The translations under genes and the position numbers were made by a program. Under the pieces are notes generated by a model that worked only from the letters and a program-made list of their open reading frames with translations, did no database searches and was not told the origin of the DNA. Source: Candidatus Poribacteria bacterium (lineage in GTDB: Bacteria > Poribacteria > WGA-4E > WGA-3G). Taken from it: a DNA stretch of 64,000 nt. Below are positions 43,724-54,755 of this stretch, piece by piece; position 1 is the first letter of the stretch, and each line of letters opens with the position of its first letter. The stretch spans positions 17,170 through 81,169 of the forward strand of contig PYIY01000068.1 in NCBI GenBank assembly GCA_003635195.1. The letters run 5' to 3'.

Positions 43724-45295
43724 ATGAAAAATCAAAAAACGGCATCCCCATATTTTGTGTGCTCGTTCCTTATCCATTTTGTTTTGTTATTGGTAATATG
43801 GCAACTTGTGCCGAAACAGGTTCCGTTGCCACCGTTTCGCGAAAAAATAGAGGCTTTGATAACCCACGTGAAGCCTTTACAACCCGCCGTTAAACCCCCA
43901 GTTTTTATTCAACCTGCTGCGCCTATAGTAGCGGAAGAAGAGAAACCACCGGCACCGCCAAAACCGAAAGCCGGTTTGAGTGCATCGTGGCAATTAGCGG
44001 ATCAAGACGCAGCGATTCCGAAAGCGGAAACACGTAGACAAGACAGTGTTAATCACACACGAGAATTCGGAAGCGGATTGCCGCATTCGGATCCTGTAGG
44101 TGGGAGACCTACGCACACACCTGAGAATCTTTTAACCGTGAATTCACTCGCGCAACCGATAGCGGCACAATCACCAGCAGCTAAAATAGATTATGTAGCA
44201 CCGCAAGGAGAAACAAAACCGATCGCTTTAGAGGCAGATGCTGGCTTAGATGGTTCTGGTGCCTCGCCCGGAATTGACGCGCCAAATATCCATTACGGTA
44301 GCGAACGCGGTGATGCGTTACGGGCAGGAGGCGTAGGCAATTCGTGGGGGGGTGGTGGCTCTTCTGGAGGGGCTAATCTCGGCGGTGTTTTCGTCTATAT
44401 GATGCAGGATATTGCCCGCACACTCGCTAAGGCGACTACAGTCCAAAAGGTCGATGTTGTGTTCGTTCTCGATGAAACCGGAAGTATGGCTGATAACATC
44501 CGGGGTATCCGTGCTTATGTTGATTTTCTATTTGAGGCTATGGAACGAGAAGGTCGCGATATGACTTTCGGGTTAGTGACATTCACGGATAAAACGAAAG
44601 CATACGGACGCACCGACGATCTTGGCACCTTCAAGAACTGGCTTTCCAAGATCGGTGTTGATGGGGGTGGGGACCTGGCGGAAGCAGGCTTAGATGGACT
44701 CATGGCCGCGGTAAAAGCGTCTAAATTCCGTAAGGGAGCACAACGTTTCATTGTCCTCGCAAGTGATGGCACCTTTCATGATGCGGATTACGACGGCAGA
44801 TCTGCCTATAGTCTGGACGAGGTTATTGAGACACTACAAAACGAACGGGTACGGGTTGATGTGATCGGAATCGATTATCTCCCTATCCAACAGATCGCAT
44901 TAGCAACAGGTGGCACATGGCGTGCAATCCCCGGTAAAGGGGACGCTGAATATACACCGCCATTAGCGTTGACGGTGAAATTATTCTCCAAGTTAGGTAC
45001 GCTGCATTTTGAAAATGAACAAATAGACGATAAAATCACCGTCTACATTAATAATCCACCACGTCCGAAGCAACTCACCTTGACTTGGAAGGTCCTTAAC
45101 CCTTTGGGAGAAAGATGCTACGGTCCCTTCACAGAAGAAAAAACGATTCCTGATGACGATTCAAAGGAAGTAGAATTGACCCCCGTGATTAATAAAGAAG
45201 TGTTTCAAACGATGTCGGGAGTTTATACGATCATCTACCGCCTTGAAAATGAGCATGGGCATCGGAGCATTCTGCGGCGGACACTCACATTCTAA
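43724..45295 (+). CDS. TonB-like anchored von Willebrand factor A protein
   Basis: 523 aa. An N-terminal helix (about 10-26, F-L-I-H-F-V-L-L-L-V-I-W) after a basic start, then a Pro-rich stretch (P-A-P-P-K-P) and a Gly-rich one, the same layout as the proteins at 186 and 1468. Residues about 242-430 are a vWA domain, with D-E-T-G-S-M as MIDAS (D-x-T/S-x-S variant) and L-A-S-D-G-T. The last part (about 430-523) is a small beta domain. vWA proteins bind ligands through a metal. A link to the surface locus at 1-6577 is suggested only by shared architecture. Confidence 0.82.
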   Translation: MKNQKTASPYFVCSFLIHFVLLLVIWQLVPKQVPLPPFREKIEALITHVKPLQPAVKPPVFIQPAAPIVAEEEKPPAPPKPKAGLSASWQLADQDAAIPKAETRRQDSVNHTREFGSGLPHSDPVGGRPTHTPENLLTVNSLAQPIAAQSPAAKIDYVAPQGETKPIALEADAGLDGSGASPGIDAPNIHYGSERGDALRAGGVGNSWGGGGSSGGANLGGVFVYMMQDIARTLAKATTVQKVDVVFVLDETGSMADNIRGIRAYVDFLFEAMEREGRDMTFGLVTFTDKTKAYGRTDDLGTFKNWLSKIGVDGGGDLAEAGLDGLMAAVKASKFRKGAQRFIVLASDGTFHDADYDGRSAYSLDEVIETLQNERVRVDVIGIDYLPIQQIALATGGTWRAIPGKGDAEYTPPLALTVKLFSKLGTLHFENEQIDDKITVYINNPPRPKQLTLTWKVLNPLGERCYGPFTEEKTIPDDDSKEVELTPVINKEVFQTMSGVYTIIYRLENEHGHRSILRRTLTF

Positions 45296-45320
45296 ATCCA
45301 CCAGAAAGATTATTTCAGCG

Positions 45321-46517
45321 ATGAAGAACCTAATTTTTGAACAGTGCCACCATCATTTTAACGATATTGTCGCCATCCGGCGCGATATTCATCAACACCC
45401 TGAAATAGGGTTTGATGTCGAACGCACCGCAGGGATTGCTGCTGATGCACTGCGTGCGCTCGGCATTCCAGTCAAAACAGGTATTGGCAGGACAGGCGTT
45501 GTTGGGGATTTGGAGGTGTCTGGCGCATCAAAACGGATTGCCTTGCGAGCAGACATGGACGCGCTTCCGATTCAAGAACTCACCGATGTGCCTTATAAAT
45601 CGAAAATTGACGGTAAAGCACACCTATGCGGACACGATGCCCACACGGCGATGCTTATCGGGACCGCCCGAATCCTTTCACACCTCCGAAGCAATCTCAA
45701 GATGCATGTTCGGTTCGTCTTCCAACCGAGTGAAGAGGTGTTCCCGGGAGGGGCGGAGGCAATGATGGCAGATGGTGTTTTAGAAGATGTAGACGAAATC
45801 TATGGAATACATGTTTTTCCGCTCTATGCTGTTGGGGAGTACGCCACGTGTGTCGGTCCGATGCTCGCACAGTCTGATACTTTTCGGATCACGCTCACAG
45901 GTAGGGGTGGACACGCTGCATTTCCACATCTCACAGTCGATCCGATCGTTATCGGTGCCCAGTATGTGACAGCGGTGCAGTCTATTGTCGCCAGAAATGT
46001 TAATCCGTTAGATTCAGCCGTGGTCAGTGTGACACAATTACACGGCGGAGATGCCAATTTGCAGAATGGACTTACGGGCGCAGCACTCAACGTTATCCCC
46101 CCGAAAGTCCTGATAGGCGGCACGGTGCGGACACTTCAAAAAACCGTCCAGACCCGCGTTCGCGAGCATCTGGAACGTCTCATTGCGGGTTTAGCAGATG
46201 CCAACAATGCCACTTACACTTTTGATTACCAAGAGGGATGTCCGGTGACATACAATCACGAGCCTTGCGTTACTAATGTTGTATCCAACGCGCAGGGTTT
46301 AGTCGGAGAGAAGAATCTCATATTCCCAGTACCGCCGATATTGGGTGGCGAAGATTTTGGATGCTATTCTCAAGAAATTCCTGCTTGCTTTGTGATGGTT
46401 GGTGCTGGAAACGAGGAAAAAGGTATCGTAAATATGTGTCATCATCCACAATTTGACATTGACGAAACTTGCATGATTTACGGTATGGCGTTGCTGACAA
46501 GTCTCGCGATGCTCTAA
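45321..46517 (+). CDS. M20-family amidohydrolase (N-acyl amino acid or hippurate hydrolase-like)
   Basis: 398 aa from ATG 45321; the open frame extends upstream into the previous gene but without a sensible start. R-A-D-M-D-A-L-P-I, H-L-C-G-H-D-A-H-T (metal Cys and His), Q-P-S-E-E (catalytic Glu pair) and G-G-E-D-F-G are the family motifs. Members cleave N-acyl bonds of amino acids and similar compounds. No partner pathway genes are adjacent. Substrate not determinable here. Confidence 0.9.
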   Translation: MKNLIFEQCHHHFNDIVAIRRDIHQHPEIGFDVERTAGIAADALRALGIPVKTGIGRTGVVGDLEVSGASKRIALRADMDALPIQELTDVPYKSKIDGKAHLCGHDAHTAMLIGTARILSHLRSNLKMHVRFVFQPSEEVFPGGAEAMMADGVLEDVDEIYGIHVFPLYAVGEYATCVGPMLAQSDTFRITLTGRGGHAAFPHLTVDPIVIGAQYVTAVQSIVARNVNPLDSAVVSVTQLHGGDANLQNGLTGAALNVIPPKVLIGGTVRTLQKTVQTRVREHLERLIAGLADANNATYTFDYQEGCPVTYNHEPCVTNVVSNAQGLVGEKNLIFPVPPILGGEDFGCYSQEIPACFVMVGAGNEEKGIVNMCHHPQFDIDETCMIYGMALLTSLAML

Positions 46518-46545
46518 TGCTCGGAGCGTTTGGGAATCTTGCCTC

Positions 46546-49518
46546 ATGGAATTAAAGAAGGACATTTCTGCAGCGGCACATGATCCGCAGCCACCTTTGT
46601 CAGTCAGCACTCTCACTTTGATGTTTACAGATATCGAAGGTTCAACACTACTTTGGGAGGCACACGGCAATGAAGTGATGGCGGAAGTTATCCAGACCCA
46701 TAACACAATTTTGCGAGCTGCAAATTCGGCGTGGGGTGGTACAGAGATCTTAAGCGAGGGCGATGCTTTTTTGTTTGTTTTTTCGAGGGCGAGTGCAGCT
46801 GTTATGTGTGCCCTTGAAATACAGTTAGTCCTTGATGCGTATCAGTGGCATGAAAGCATTGAAGCGTTGCGCGTTCGTATCGGTATTCACACGGGTGATA
46901 TGATCTTGCTGGATGATGAGTATCACGGGATGCCTGCGAATCTCGCCAAACGGATTACGGACGCAGGACACGGTGGACAGATTTTGCTCTCTGCTGTAAC
47001 GCATGAACTTGTTAGAACACAATTTCCATACGAGAGTTTTGTCTCACTCGGCGAACATCGGTTAAAAAACATTCAACATCCGGAAACAATTTTTCAATTT
47101 GTCGGACCGCGGGCTTCCATTTTAAGGATCATCGGTGAAGAAAGATGGCGCGAAGTTTTCGGCAAAGGGACACAAGAAAACTCAGCGCAGGATAGGATAT
47201 CTACAGACACCTCCCCTATTCCTCAACTACAAACCGAATTTCCACCGCTGAGAACCATCAACGATTTACCAAATAACCTACCTGCCCCTATAAACAGTTT
47301 TATCGGTAGGGAAGTCGAAGTTCGCCGTATTGTGGGGTATTTCACTGACGGACAGACGCGATTGGTGACGCTGACTGGACCGGGAGGTATCGGCAAAACG
47401 CGTCTCGCTCTACAGGTTGCAACGGAACTTCATAACACCTATGCTGACGGGGTATGGTTCATTGCGTTAGCGGATTTGAGACAATCCACCCACATTATTA
47501 CAGAGATCGCGAAGGCCCTCGTCCTTCCACTGAAATCGACACAAGATGTCATGGAACAAGTCGTTTCATATTTGTTGGGGAAAACACTGCTACTGGTATT
47601 GGACAATTTTGAACACGTGATGGAAGCCTCGGAGGATGTCAAGACGCTGTTGCTCAAGTGTCCAACGTTACATTGTCTAACGACATCACGAGAACCGTTG
47701 AAGATTGCTGGTGAGCAACGCTTCATCGTGCCTCCCTTATCTGTTCCGCCTGAAAACATAGACTGCGAAGCACTCCGTCATTATGAAAGCGTTCAACTCT
47801 TTTTGGCGCGAGCAGAAACAGTGGCACCGGGTTTCCAATTAACTGCTGATAATGCCGAAACGATTGGGGCGATTTGCCGAGCGGTTGATGGACTCTCCCT
47901 TGCGATTGAACTCGCTGCATCGCGCGTTCGTGCAATGACACCGCAACACATTCTTGCGCGTCTAAAGGTCCTACTTGACAGCTCATCACCAAGTAAATCG
48001 TCTACATTTCTGTCAACAAGCGATCGGGACGTGCCAGCGAGACACCAAACCCTTAATGCCGTAATTGACTGGTCCTATGAGCTTTTAGAGCCAGAAGAAC
48101 AACTCTTACTTTGTCAACTCTCGCTGTTTTCAGGTGGATTCTTCTTAGAAGCCGCCGAAGCTGTCTGTAGTTCAACCGCTACCCAGTCAGAAACGGAAAC
48201 AATCGAGCTCATCTTCAATTTACACGATAAATCGTTACTCATGATTGAAGAAAATTTGATGCAAACCCGATACCGACTCCCCGCGCCGTTACAATTATAT
48301 CTTCGGGAGAAACAACCCGCCACTGCATTCAGAGAGGCGCATGCACATTATTATCTTACGTTAGCACAGGAACAGGACAGAAAACTTGAGGGTTCAGAAC
48401 AGAGCGAGGCACTCTCAGAAATGGCGATTGAACTGGATAACTTTCGTGCTGTTTTCAGATTCGCACAAGAGAATGCGAAATGGCACCTGTTTGGACAACT
48501 TGCTGTTGCGCTTTCAGAGTTTTTCTATGTCCGTGGGTTGTGGAATGACGGCTTAGAGTGGTTGAAACAGGCGGAAATCGAATTAAACCAACAGGTTAAC
48601 GAAGGTCAGGAATTGAAGGACGCGTCTGAAACAGATGAAATGTCGCTCCACTTGATGACAATAGCAGAGCTTCAGGTGGCTCTTGCGAAAATCTATAATG
48701 AACAACAGGAGCGTGAAACCGCCCGACGATTGTGCGAAAATGCCTTACAAATTTTTAGAACGCTGGGGCAGCAACTCGGGATTGTCAAGGCATTGAATCG
48801 TCTCGGTATTATCGCAAGATATGAAGAAAAACTTGAAGAGGCGGATATACGCTTTACCGAAGCCTTAGCGATCGCCAAAGTATTAGGCAATAAATGGCAT
48901 ATCGCTTTCACGCTAAACAACTTGGGACTTACAGCATACCATCGTCGCCATTTTGAAGAGGCGAGACTGCGGTACACGGAAAGCCTGCACCTCGCTCGTG
49001 AAATTGGAGACAAACAGAGTATAGCCTATACCCTCAATAATCTTGGTAAAACCGTCCAGCAACAAGGGCTGCGGGAGGAAGCGAAACATTATTATACCGA
49101 AAGTCTACGTCTCACCCGTGGACTCTCTACTTCCAGCACGGGGATCCCTTACCTATTGGATAGTTTTGGCAAGGAAGCTCTGCGTCGTGGTAGTTACGAG
49201 GAGGCGAGACATTACTATACAGAAAGTCTCGAGTACCGCAAAGAGAACAGCAGCCCGCGTGAGATCGCAGACTCGCTTTATCAATTCGGGCAGTTAGCTC
49301 GAGCGGAAGCCAAATTTGAACAGAGTTTGTGTCTCTTTCTTAGGGTAGCGTCAATCTATGCGGAAACCGGATCGACAACGCCGTTTTATGTGGATGCAGT
49401 AAACAAAGATATCGCTGCATTGGAGGCGAAACTTGATAATGAAAGGGTTGAGGAACTCAAATTAGAGATGGAAACGCGAACACTTCAGGAGATAGTTAAT
49501 ATTTGTCTATCCCATTAA
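46546..49518 (+). CDS. Class III nucleotidyl cyclase-STAND ATPase-TPR regulator
   Basis: 990 aa. Residues about 22-190 form a class III adenylate/guanylate cyclase domain (M-F-T-D-I-E-G-S-T with metal Asp29; S-E-G-D-A-F with the second Asp; A-N-L-A-K-R). An NB-ARC-type ATPase follows with P-loop G-P-G-G-I-G-K-T at 278-285 and L-L-V-L-D-N-F-E-H. The rest holds tetratricopeptide-like helices (about 700-960) with repeated A-L-N-N-L-G. No DNA-binding domain is visible. Proteins of this layout are common in several phyla and their signals are unknown. Confidence 0.88.
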   Translation: MELKKDISAAAHDPQPPLSVSTLTLMFTDIEGSTLLWEAHGNEVMAEVIQTHNTILRAANSAWGGTEILSEGDAFLFVFSRASAAVMCALEIQLVLDAYQWHESIEALRVRIGIHTGDMILLDDEYHGMPANLAKRITDAGHGGQILLSAVTHELVRTQFPYESFVSLGEHRLKNIQHPETIFQFVGPRASILRIIGEERWREVFGKGTQENSAQDRISTDTSPIPQLQTEFPPLRTINDLPNNLPAPINSFIGREVEVRRIVGYFTDGQTRLVTLTGPGGIGKTRLALQVATELHNTYADGVWFIALADLRQSTHIITEIAKALVLPLKSTQDVMEQVVSYLLGKTLLLVLDNFEHVMEASEDVKTLLLKCPTLHCLTTSREPLKIAGEQRFIVPPLSVPPENIDCEALRHYESVQLFLARAETVAPGFQLTADNAETIGAICRAVDGLSLAIELAASRVRAMTPQHILARLKVLLDSSSPSKSSTFLSTSDRDVPARHQTLNAVIDWSYELLEPEEQLLLCQLSLFSGGFFLEAAEAVCSSTATQSETETIELIFNLHDKSLLMIEENLMQTRYRLPAPLQLYLREKQPATAFREAHAHYYLTLAQEQDRKLEGSEQSEALSEMAIELDNFRAVFRFAQENAKWHLFGQLAVALSEFFYVRGLWNDGLEWLKQAEIELNQQVNEGQELKDASETDEMSLHLMTIAELQVALAKIYNEQQERETARRLCENALQIFRTLGQQLGIVKALNRLGIIARYEEKLEEADIRFTEALAIAKVLGNKWHIAFTLNNLGLTAYHRRHFEEARLRYTESLHLAREIGDKQSIAYTLNNLGKTVQQQGLREEAKHYYTESLRLTRGLSTSSTGIPYLLDSFGKEALRRGSYEEARHYYTESLEYRKENSSPREIADSLYQFGQLARAEAKFEQSLCLFLRVASIYAETGSTTPFYVDAVNKDIAALEAKLDNERVEELKLEMETRTLQEIVNICLSH

Positions 49519-49520
49519 AA

Positions 49521-51845
49521 ATGGATACCACCATGCAACAACGAATCATCTTTCTTTCTATTCTATCCGCATTTCTTGCGATTGTCATCGGAGCGCAGCG
49601 ATGTGCTTTCGCCCAAGTTCAACCTGCACCTGTTCGGCAAACAGGGCAGCCTTCGTTAGACGCAGTCGAGGCAGCACATGACCATTATCACGAGCGTCGA
49701 TACAAGGAAGCGATTAAGGCGTACGAGATGTTGATCGAAAAGGGTATGCCTAACCCTGACGGTTCTCGGACACCACTTCGGCAAAGCCAAAAAGATTCAA
49801 TCCAATTGATGTTAGGGCAGAGTTACGCCAAAACAGGTGAAGATGCCGCAGCACAACGTATTTTCAGGGAAATTATTGACAAAAATCCTAACGGTTCTTA
49901 TGCCACGCGGGCGGTGCATCAGTTAGCAAACCTCCATTGGGCACGCTATCAGTTTCGGGAAGCGATTCTACAGTGCAAGCAAATTCTCAAACAACACCCT
50001 GACACGACTGCTGCTGCTACGGCTGCCTACCTCGTTGGACAGTACGAACAAGCGGAAGGCAAATCTGAGGCAGCAATAGAAAGCTACAAGTATTTCCTTA
50101 ACAACTTTCCGACTTCACCCTATCGGACGACGGCGGTCAATAGACTTATTCAGCTTTACACGACGAACCGTCGTTATGAAGCGGCTGAGAAACTGATCCA
50201 AGAGCGGATGCAGCAGTATCCTGATGATAGTACTTTATTGGAGCAATTAGCCGAACTCTACCAGAAACAGAACGATTACCCAAAGGCACTTGAACTTTAC
50301 CGAAAGGCACTTAAACAGAACCCGAATAATACAGACTTGCGTAAGAAGTTAGGGGCTCTCTATGCTGAAACTGGCAAAACCTCCCAAGCAGTGGCTGAGT
50401 GGCAAAAATTAGTTACGGATGGTCCGAATCGATCTGACCGCCATCAACAACTCGGCACAATCTATCTCTCTCATAAGATGTATCCAGAGGCGATTGCAGC
50501 GTATCAGGAGGCTATTCGTTTGAATCCACAGGATGGTTACCTTTATACGCAATTGGGCGCGGCGTACAAAATTCAGGGGAAGATACAAGAAGCCGCAGAC
50601 GTTTACATTGATGCCTTGCAGCGTGTTGGATTTGGACAGCATCAACGAGCATCTATCTGGCGTGTGATGCTTGAGATTTATGAAGGCGTAGAACGCAAAC
50701 CGCTTCAGGAGAGACTCATCGCCCAACTTCAGAAGCAGCAGGTACAATCCCGGTATAACCCTAATATCGTTATGACGCTCGGTGAACTCTTATTCTATGC
50801 GGGGAAAGCAACGCAAGCACTTGAGACTTTTACACGACTTCATCGATCCCATCCAACGCAGACTGACACAACGCTTGAAAAATATGCACGGGTGTTAGAA
50901 CGGAACGAAAATCTTCAGGCTTCCGCTGATTTTTATAAGGCATTAATAGCAGGGTCTGCCGACAGAAGGCGTGTTGGAAACACGCGTTTCAAACTCGCGA
51001 TGCTCTATGAAAAAATGGCGCGGTGGCGTGAAGCAGTCGCGCTCTTGAAGGAACAGATCAAAGGTGGTGAGGCTTCTACCAAGGACAAGTTACTGCTCGG
51101 TCAACTGCAACTGCGAGGTCTCCGATTACCTAAAGCTGCCCAGATGACCTTTGAACCGCTGCTCATGCAACGCTTGTCTGCTACCCAAATAGTGGAAACG
51201 CAATTGGGTTTAGGTGAATGCCATGTCCGACTGAAACGCTACACACTGGCGAGAGAGGTGCTCGAACCGATCGCCAAACGTGCGAGTCGTTTCAATGCCA
51301 CAGCCCGAAAACTGATTGGCGACTCCTATTTTTTTGCTTCAGACTTTGAGCAAGCCGTCAAAGAATACAATCTTGTTATTCAGACCTCGAAATCCGATCG
51401 ACTCACGAATGATGCGCTTGAACGCATCGTCCTCATTCAGAACCATCCGGATTATTTCAAGGTGCCGCTCACGGATTACGCAACTGCCTTGCAACTTTAC
51501 CTGAGTGGACACACAGGAGATGCGCTACAACAGTGCCAGCGAACACTTGATGTCTATCCACAAGCCACTATTGTTGACGATATATGGCTGCTTATGGGGA
51601 ATATCTATCGCGACGAAGGCAAAGATGCTGAGGCGATCAACGCGTACCAACAGATAGTTGCGCAGGAGAGTTCTATCGCGGCGGAAGCGTTGGTAAACAT
51701 CGCCGAAATTTATCGACAGAAATCTGATTTTGCGAATGCTACTGCTACCTATACTACGATCATCACCGATTATCCTGAAAATGTTATCGTTGTCCATGCG
51801 CGCCAGCAACTTGATGAGCTCGCGAAAGCACAGCAGAAGCGATAA
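49521..51845 (+). CDS. Large exported TPR protein
   Basis: About 774 aa. ATG 49521 (or 49533) is preferred over a TTG inside the previous gene. A signal peptide or anchor (about 8-30, I-I-F-L-S-I-L-S-A-F-L) precedes many TPR units, e.g. A-I-A-A-Y-Q-E-A-I-R-L-N-P-Q-D-G-Y, A-L-E-L-Y-R-K-A-L-K-Q-N-P. TPRs mediate protein contacts; in the envelope they often scaffold assembly. It follows the cyclase gene by two bases and may be co-transcribed. Confidence 0.85.
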   Translation: MDTTMQQRIIFLSILSAFLAIVIGAQRCAFAQVQPAPVRQTGQPSLDAVEAAHDHYHERRYKEAIKAYEMLIEKGMPNPDGSRTPLRQSQKDSIQLMLGQSYAKTGEDAAAQRIFREIIDKNPNGSYATRAVHQLANLHWARYQFREAILQCKQILKQHPDTTAAATAAYLVGQYEQAEGKSEAAIESYKYFLNNFPTSPYRTTAVNRLIQLYTTNRRYEAAEKLIQERMQQYPDDSTLLEQLAELYQKQNDYPKALELYRKALKQNPNNTDLRKKLGALYAETGKTSQAVAEWQKLVTDGPNRSDRHQQLGTIYLSHKMYPEAIAAYQEAIRLNPQDGYLYTQLGAAYKIQGKIQEAADVYIDALQRVGFGQHQRASIWRVMLEIYEGVERKPLQERLIAQLQKQQVQSRYNPNIVMTLGELLFYAGKATQALETFTRLHRSHPTQTDTTLEKYARVLERNENLQASADFYKALIAGSADRRRVGNTRFKLAMLYEKMARWREAVALLKEQIKGGEASTKDKLLLGQLQLRGLRLPKAAQMTFEPLLMQRLSATQIVETQLGLGECHVRLKRYTLAREVLEPIAKRASRFNATARKLIGDSYFFASDFEQAVKEYNLVIQTSKSDRLTNDALERIVLIQNHPDYFKVPLTDYATALQLYLSGHTGDALQQCQRTLDVYPQATIVDDIWLLMGNIYRDEGKDAEAINAYQQIVAQESSIAAEALVNIAEIYRQKSDFANATATYTTIITDYPENVIVVHARQQLDELAKAQQKR

Positions 51846-51913
51846 TAGATACATCAATCTGAATCTCGGATTATGCGGGTTTTTGACGATATTCTTGTCA
51901 AGTTCAGATAAAT

Positions 51914-51928
51914 CGGGGTTACAAACCC
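51914..51928. other. Small GC hairpin upstream of the aconitase promoter
   Basis: cggggtt / aaaccc around aca form a short stem with one imperfect end. It may be the terminator of the TPR gene, though no T-run follows. Confidence 0.3.
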
Positions 51929-51943
51929 TTCCTACAATGGAAA

Positions 51944-51973
51944 TTGAAATACAACACCAATTTGTGATAAAAT
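51944..51973 (+). promoter_or_regulatory. Sigma70-like promoter of the aconitase gene
   Basis: TTGAAA (51944-51949), 18 bases, TAAAAT (51968-51973). The leader of about 35 bases contains AAGGAG before the ATG. Confidence 0.55.
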
Positions 51974-52010
51974 TATTAAAGAATTATCTACAAACCAAAG
52001 GAGATAGCAG

Positions 52011-54683
52011 ATGCCCGACCCTGCTCATAATTTGTTTAATACACACCGAGCTCTTGAAAGCGAAGGGCTTACGTGTAACTATTATTCGCTTCCTGCCTTA
52101 GCGGAAGCAGGCATCGGATCAATTGCGACTTTGCCTGTCAGCCTCCGCATCTTACTCGAATCGCTCCTACGAAATTACGACGGACACCAAATCACTGAAG
52201 ACGATATTGTGAATTTGGCGAGTTGGGACGCGCGTTCACCAAAAGCCTCGGAAATACCGTTCAAACCAGCACGCGTGGTCGCTCAGGACTTCACAGGTGT
52301 ACCACTTGTCGTTGATATTGCAGCGATGCGTTCTGCTGTTGCGGAACTTGGCGGCGACGCGAGCATGATAGAACCCCTCGTCCCTGTCGATTTGGTCATT
52401 GACCACTCTATCCAAGTCGATGCGTATGGCTCAGAGAGCGCGTTTCAGTTCAACACCCAACGCGAATTTGAACGCAACAAAGAACGTTATGAATTCCTGA
52501 AATGGGGACAGCAGGCGTTTGAGAAGTTCAATATCATTCCCCCCTCTATCGGCATTGTCCATCAAGTGAATTTGGAATATCTCGCGAAAGTGGTTATGAC
52601 AGAAGATGCCCTCGCCTATCCGGATACTGTCGTCGGTACGGATTCGCACACCACAATGATTAACGGCTTGGGTATCGTTGGGTGGGGTGTAGGTGGTATT
52701 GAAGCGGAAGCGGCGATGTTAGGTCAACCTGTTTATATTTTGACACCAGAAGTACTCGGTGTTTATCTCAAAGGCGAACTGCAAGAGGGTGTTACCGCAA
52801 CAGATCTGGTGTTGACTGTAACGCAACGTCTCAGAGCCGCTGCGGTTGTCGGCAAATTCGTTGAGTTCTTTGGCGAAGGTGTAGAAGCACTCTCGTTACC
52901 TGACCGTGCGACAATCTCTAATATGTGTCCTGAATACGGCGCAACGATCGGATTCTTCCCGCCTGACGCAGAAACGATGCGATACCTGCGGCTCACCGGA
53001 CGTGACGAAACGCATGTGGACACGGTAGAGGCGTATCTTAAAGCGCAGGGGATATTTGGTATCCCGCGGCTTGGAGAAGTCGAGTATTCCGATGTCCTCG
53101 AAATTGATCTTGGAGACATTGAGCCGAGTATCGCTGGACCGAAGCGACCCCAGGATCGGATTGCTTTATCAGATGTCAAACAGACTTTCAACGAACTCCT
53201 CACACGCCCTGTGGCGGATGATGGGTTTGGCGTGTCAGAAGACACAGGCAGTAGCGACGGTATAACCCACGGTTCTGTTGTTATTTCGGCGATTACAAGC
53301 TGCACAAACACAAGTAACCCTTCCGTGATGATTGGTGCTGGATTGCTCGCCAAGAAAGCCGTTGAAAAAGGGCTGCGTGTCCGAGATTACGTCAAAACGA
53401 GCTTAGCCCCCGGTTCCCGCGTCGTAACAGAATACCTACAAAATACTGAGCTGTTGCCGTATCTTGAGGCACTCGGCTATAACGTCGTAGGCTACGGCTG
53501 CACGACCTGCATCGGTAACAGTGGACCGCTCAACGATGTGGTTCAAGAGGCTATAGATGAACGGAATCTCGTCACTGCGAGTGTTTTGAGTGGCAACCGA
53601 AACTTTGAAGCGCGTGTGCATCCAGAGATAAAAGCCAACTTCCTGATGTCGCCGCCGCTCGTTGTTGCCTACGGGATCGCAGGGCGGATTGACATTGACC
53701 TCGCTGCGGAACCGCTTGGGCATAACGCTGCTGGCGAAGCGGTCTATCTGCGGGACATTTGGCCCACCCGTCAAGAGATCGCCGAAATGATTGGTGCAGC
53801 GGTTGATCGACGTACGTTCAAGGAGATGTACGAAACGATTGGCAACCAGGCACCAGAATGGGAAGAACTCGCAGGGGCGACAGGCGTTCTCTATCCGTGG
53901 AACGAGCGCAGTACTTATGTGCAGCATCCGCCGTTTTTTGCAGGTTTTTCACGCGAACCTGCACCTATCGCAGATGTTGTGGACGCACGTATCCTCGGAA
54001 TTTTCGGGGATTCTGTTACCACTGACCATATCTCACCAGCAGGTGCGATCGCTGCGGCGAGTCCGGCAGGTGAGTACCTCCAAGAACGCGGTGTTGAGAC
54101 ACGAGATTTCAATACCTACGGTTCCAGACGCGGTAACGACCGCGTGATGAGCCGCGGGACATTTGCGAACCGTCGTGTACGCAACCTGATGACCCCTGAT
54201 GTGGAGGGCGGATTCACGGTTCAATATCCAGAAGAAACGCAGACAACAATTTACGAGGCAGCACTCCACTACCAAGAAAACAGTATCCCGACTGTCATCT
54301 TTGCCGGACAGGACTACGGTATGGGGAGTTCTCGCGACTGGGCAGCGAAGGGCCCGAAACTTTTAGGTGTCAAAGCGGTTGTCGTTGAGAGTTACGAGCG
54401 CATCCACCGCAGCAACCTTATCGGTATGGGGATTATACCGTTGCAATTCAAAGCTGGTGAAAATGCACAGACGCTTAACCTCGATGGTAGTGAGATTATC
54501 AGCATCACAGGCTTCGCCGACGACCTCCAACCGGGACAGATGGCAACAATGAAAATCGTCCGGTCAAATGGAGAGACACAGACGACAGAATTGTTAGTCA
54601 GAATTGATTCACCCGTGGAGGTCGAATACTACAAACACGGCGGTATTCTGGATTATGTGATTCGGAATTTCTTGTCTGCCTAA
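52011..54683 (+). CDS. acnA: Aconitate hydratase A
   Basis: 890 aa, as for E. coli AcnA. It interconverts citrate and isocitrate in the TCA cycle using a 4Fe-4S cluster. Cluster Cys are 431 (S-C-T-N-T-S-N-P), 497 and 500 ([12 protein letters not shown]). [22 protein letters not shown] and [11 protein letters not shown] are further family blocks. AAGGAG precedes the ATG. A symmetric hairpin follows downstream. Confidence 0.97.
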   Translation: MPDPAHNLFNTHRALESEGLTCNYYSLPALAEAGIGSIATLPVSLRILLESLLRNYDGHQITEDDIVNLASWDARSPKASEIPFKPARVVAQDFTGVPLVVDIAAMRSAVAELGGDASMIEPLVPVDLVIDHSIQVDAYGSESAFQFNTQREFERNKERYEFLKWGQQAFEKFNIIPPSIGIVHQVNLEYLAKVVMTEDALAYPDTVVGTDSHTTMINGLGIVGWGVGGIEAEAAMLGQPVYILTPEVLGVYLKGELQEGVTATDLVLTVTQRLRAAAVVGKFVEFFGEGVEALSLPDRATISNMCPEYGATIGFFPPDAETMRYLRLTGRDETHVDTVEAYLKAQGIFGIPRLGEVEYSDVLEIDLGDIEPSIAGPKRPQDRIALSDVKQTFNELLTRPVADDGFGVSEDTGSSDGITHGSVVISAITSCTNTSNPSVMIGAGLLAKKAVEKGLRVRDYVKTSLAPGSRVVTEYLQNTELLPYLEALGYNVVGYGCTTCIGNSGPLNDVVQEAIDERNLVTASVLSGNRNFEARVHPEIKANFLMSPPLVVAYGIAGRIDIDLAAEPLGHNAAGEAVYLRDIWPTRQEIAEMIGAAVDRRTFKEMYETIGNQAPEWEELAGATGVLYPWNERSTYVQHPPFFAGFSREPAPIADVVDARILGIFGDSVTTDHISPAGAIAAASPAGEYLQERGVETRDFNTYGSRRGNDRVMSRGTFANRRVRNLMTPDVEGGFTVQYPEETQTTIYEAALHYQENSIPTVIFAGQDYGMGSSRDWAAKGPKLLGVKAVVVESYERIHRSNLIGMGIIPLQFKAGENAQTLNLDGSEIISITGFADDLQPGQMATMKIVRSNGETQTTELLVRIDSPVEVEYYKHGGILDYVIRNFLSA

Positions 54684-54707
54684 TAAATCACCGAACCCCT
54701 CTCAATA

Positions 54708-54728
54708 GGCGCGCTTCGTCAGCGCGCC
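54708..54728. terminator. Hairpin after acnA
   Basis: ggcgcgc (54708-54714), loop ttcgtca, gcgcgcc (54722-54728): a perfect 7-bp stem starting 25 bp after the acnA stop. The following bases are A/T rich but lack a clean T-run, so it may be an incomplete terminator or a scattered palindrome. Confidence 0.5.
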
Positions 54729-54755
54729 ATATCTTTATCAATAGAGGAGAAAACA

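Noticed and set aside
52763..53353. Open frame of 196 codons opposite acnA
   Set aside because: Shadow of a strongly conserved enzyme; peptide is Ser/Pro/Arg-rich without domains.
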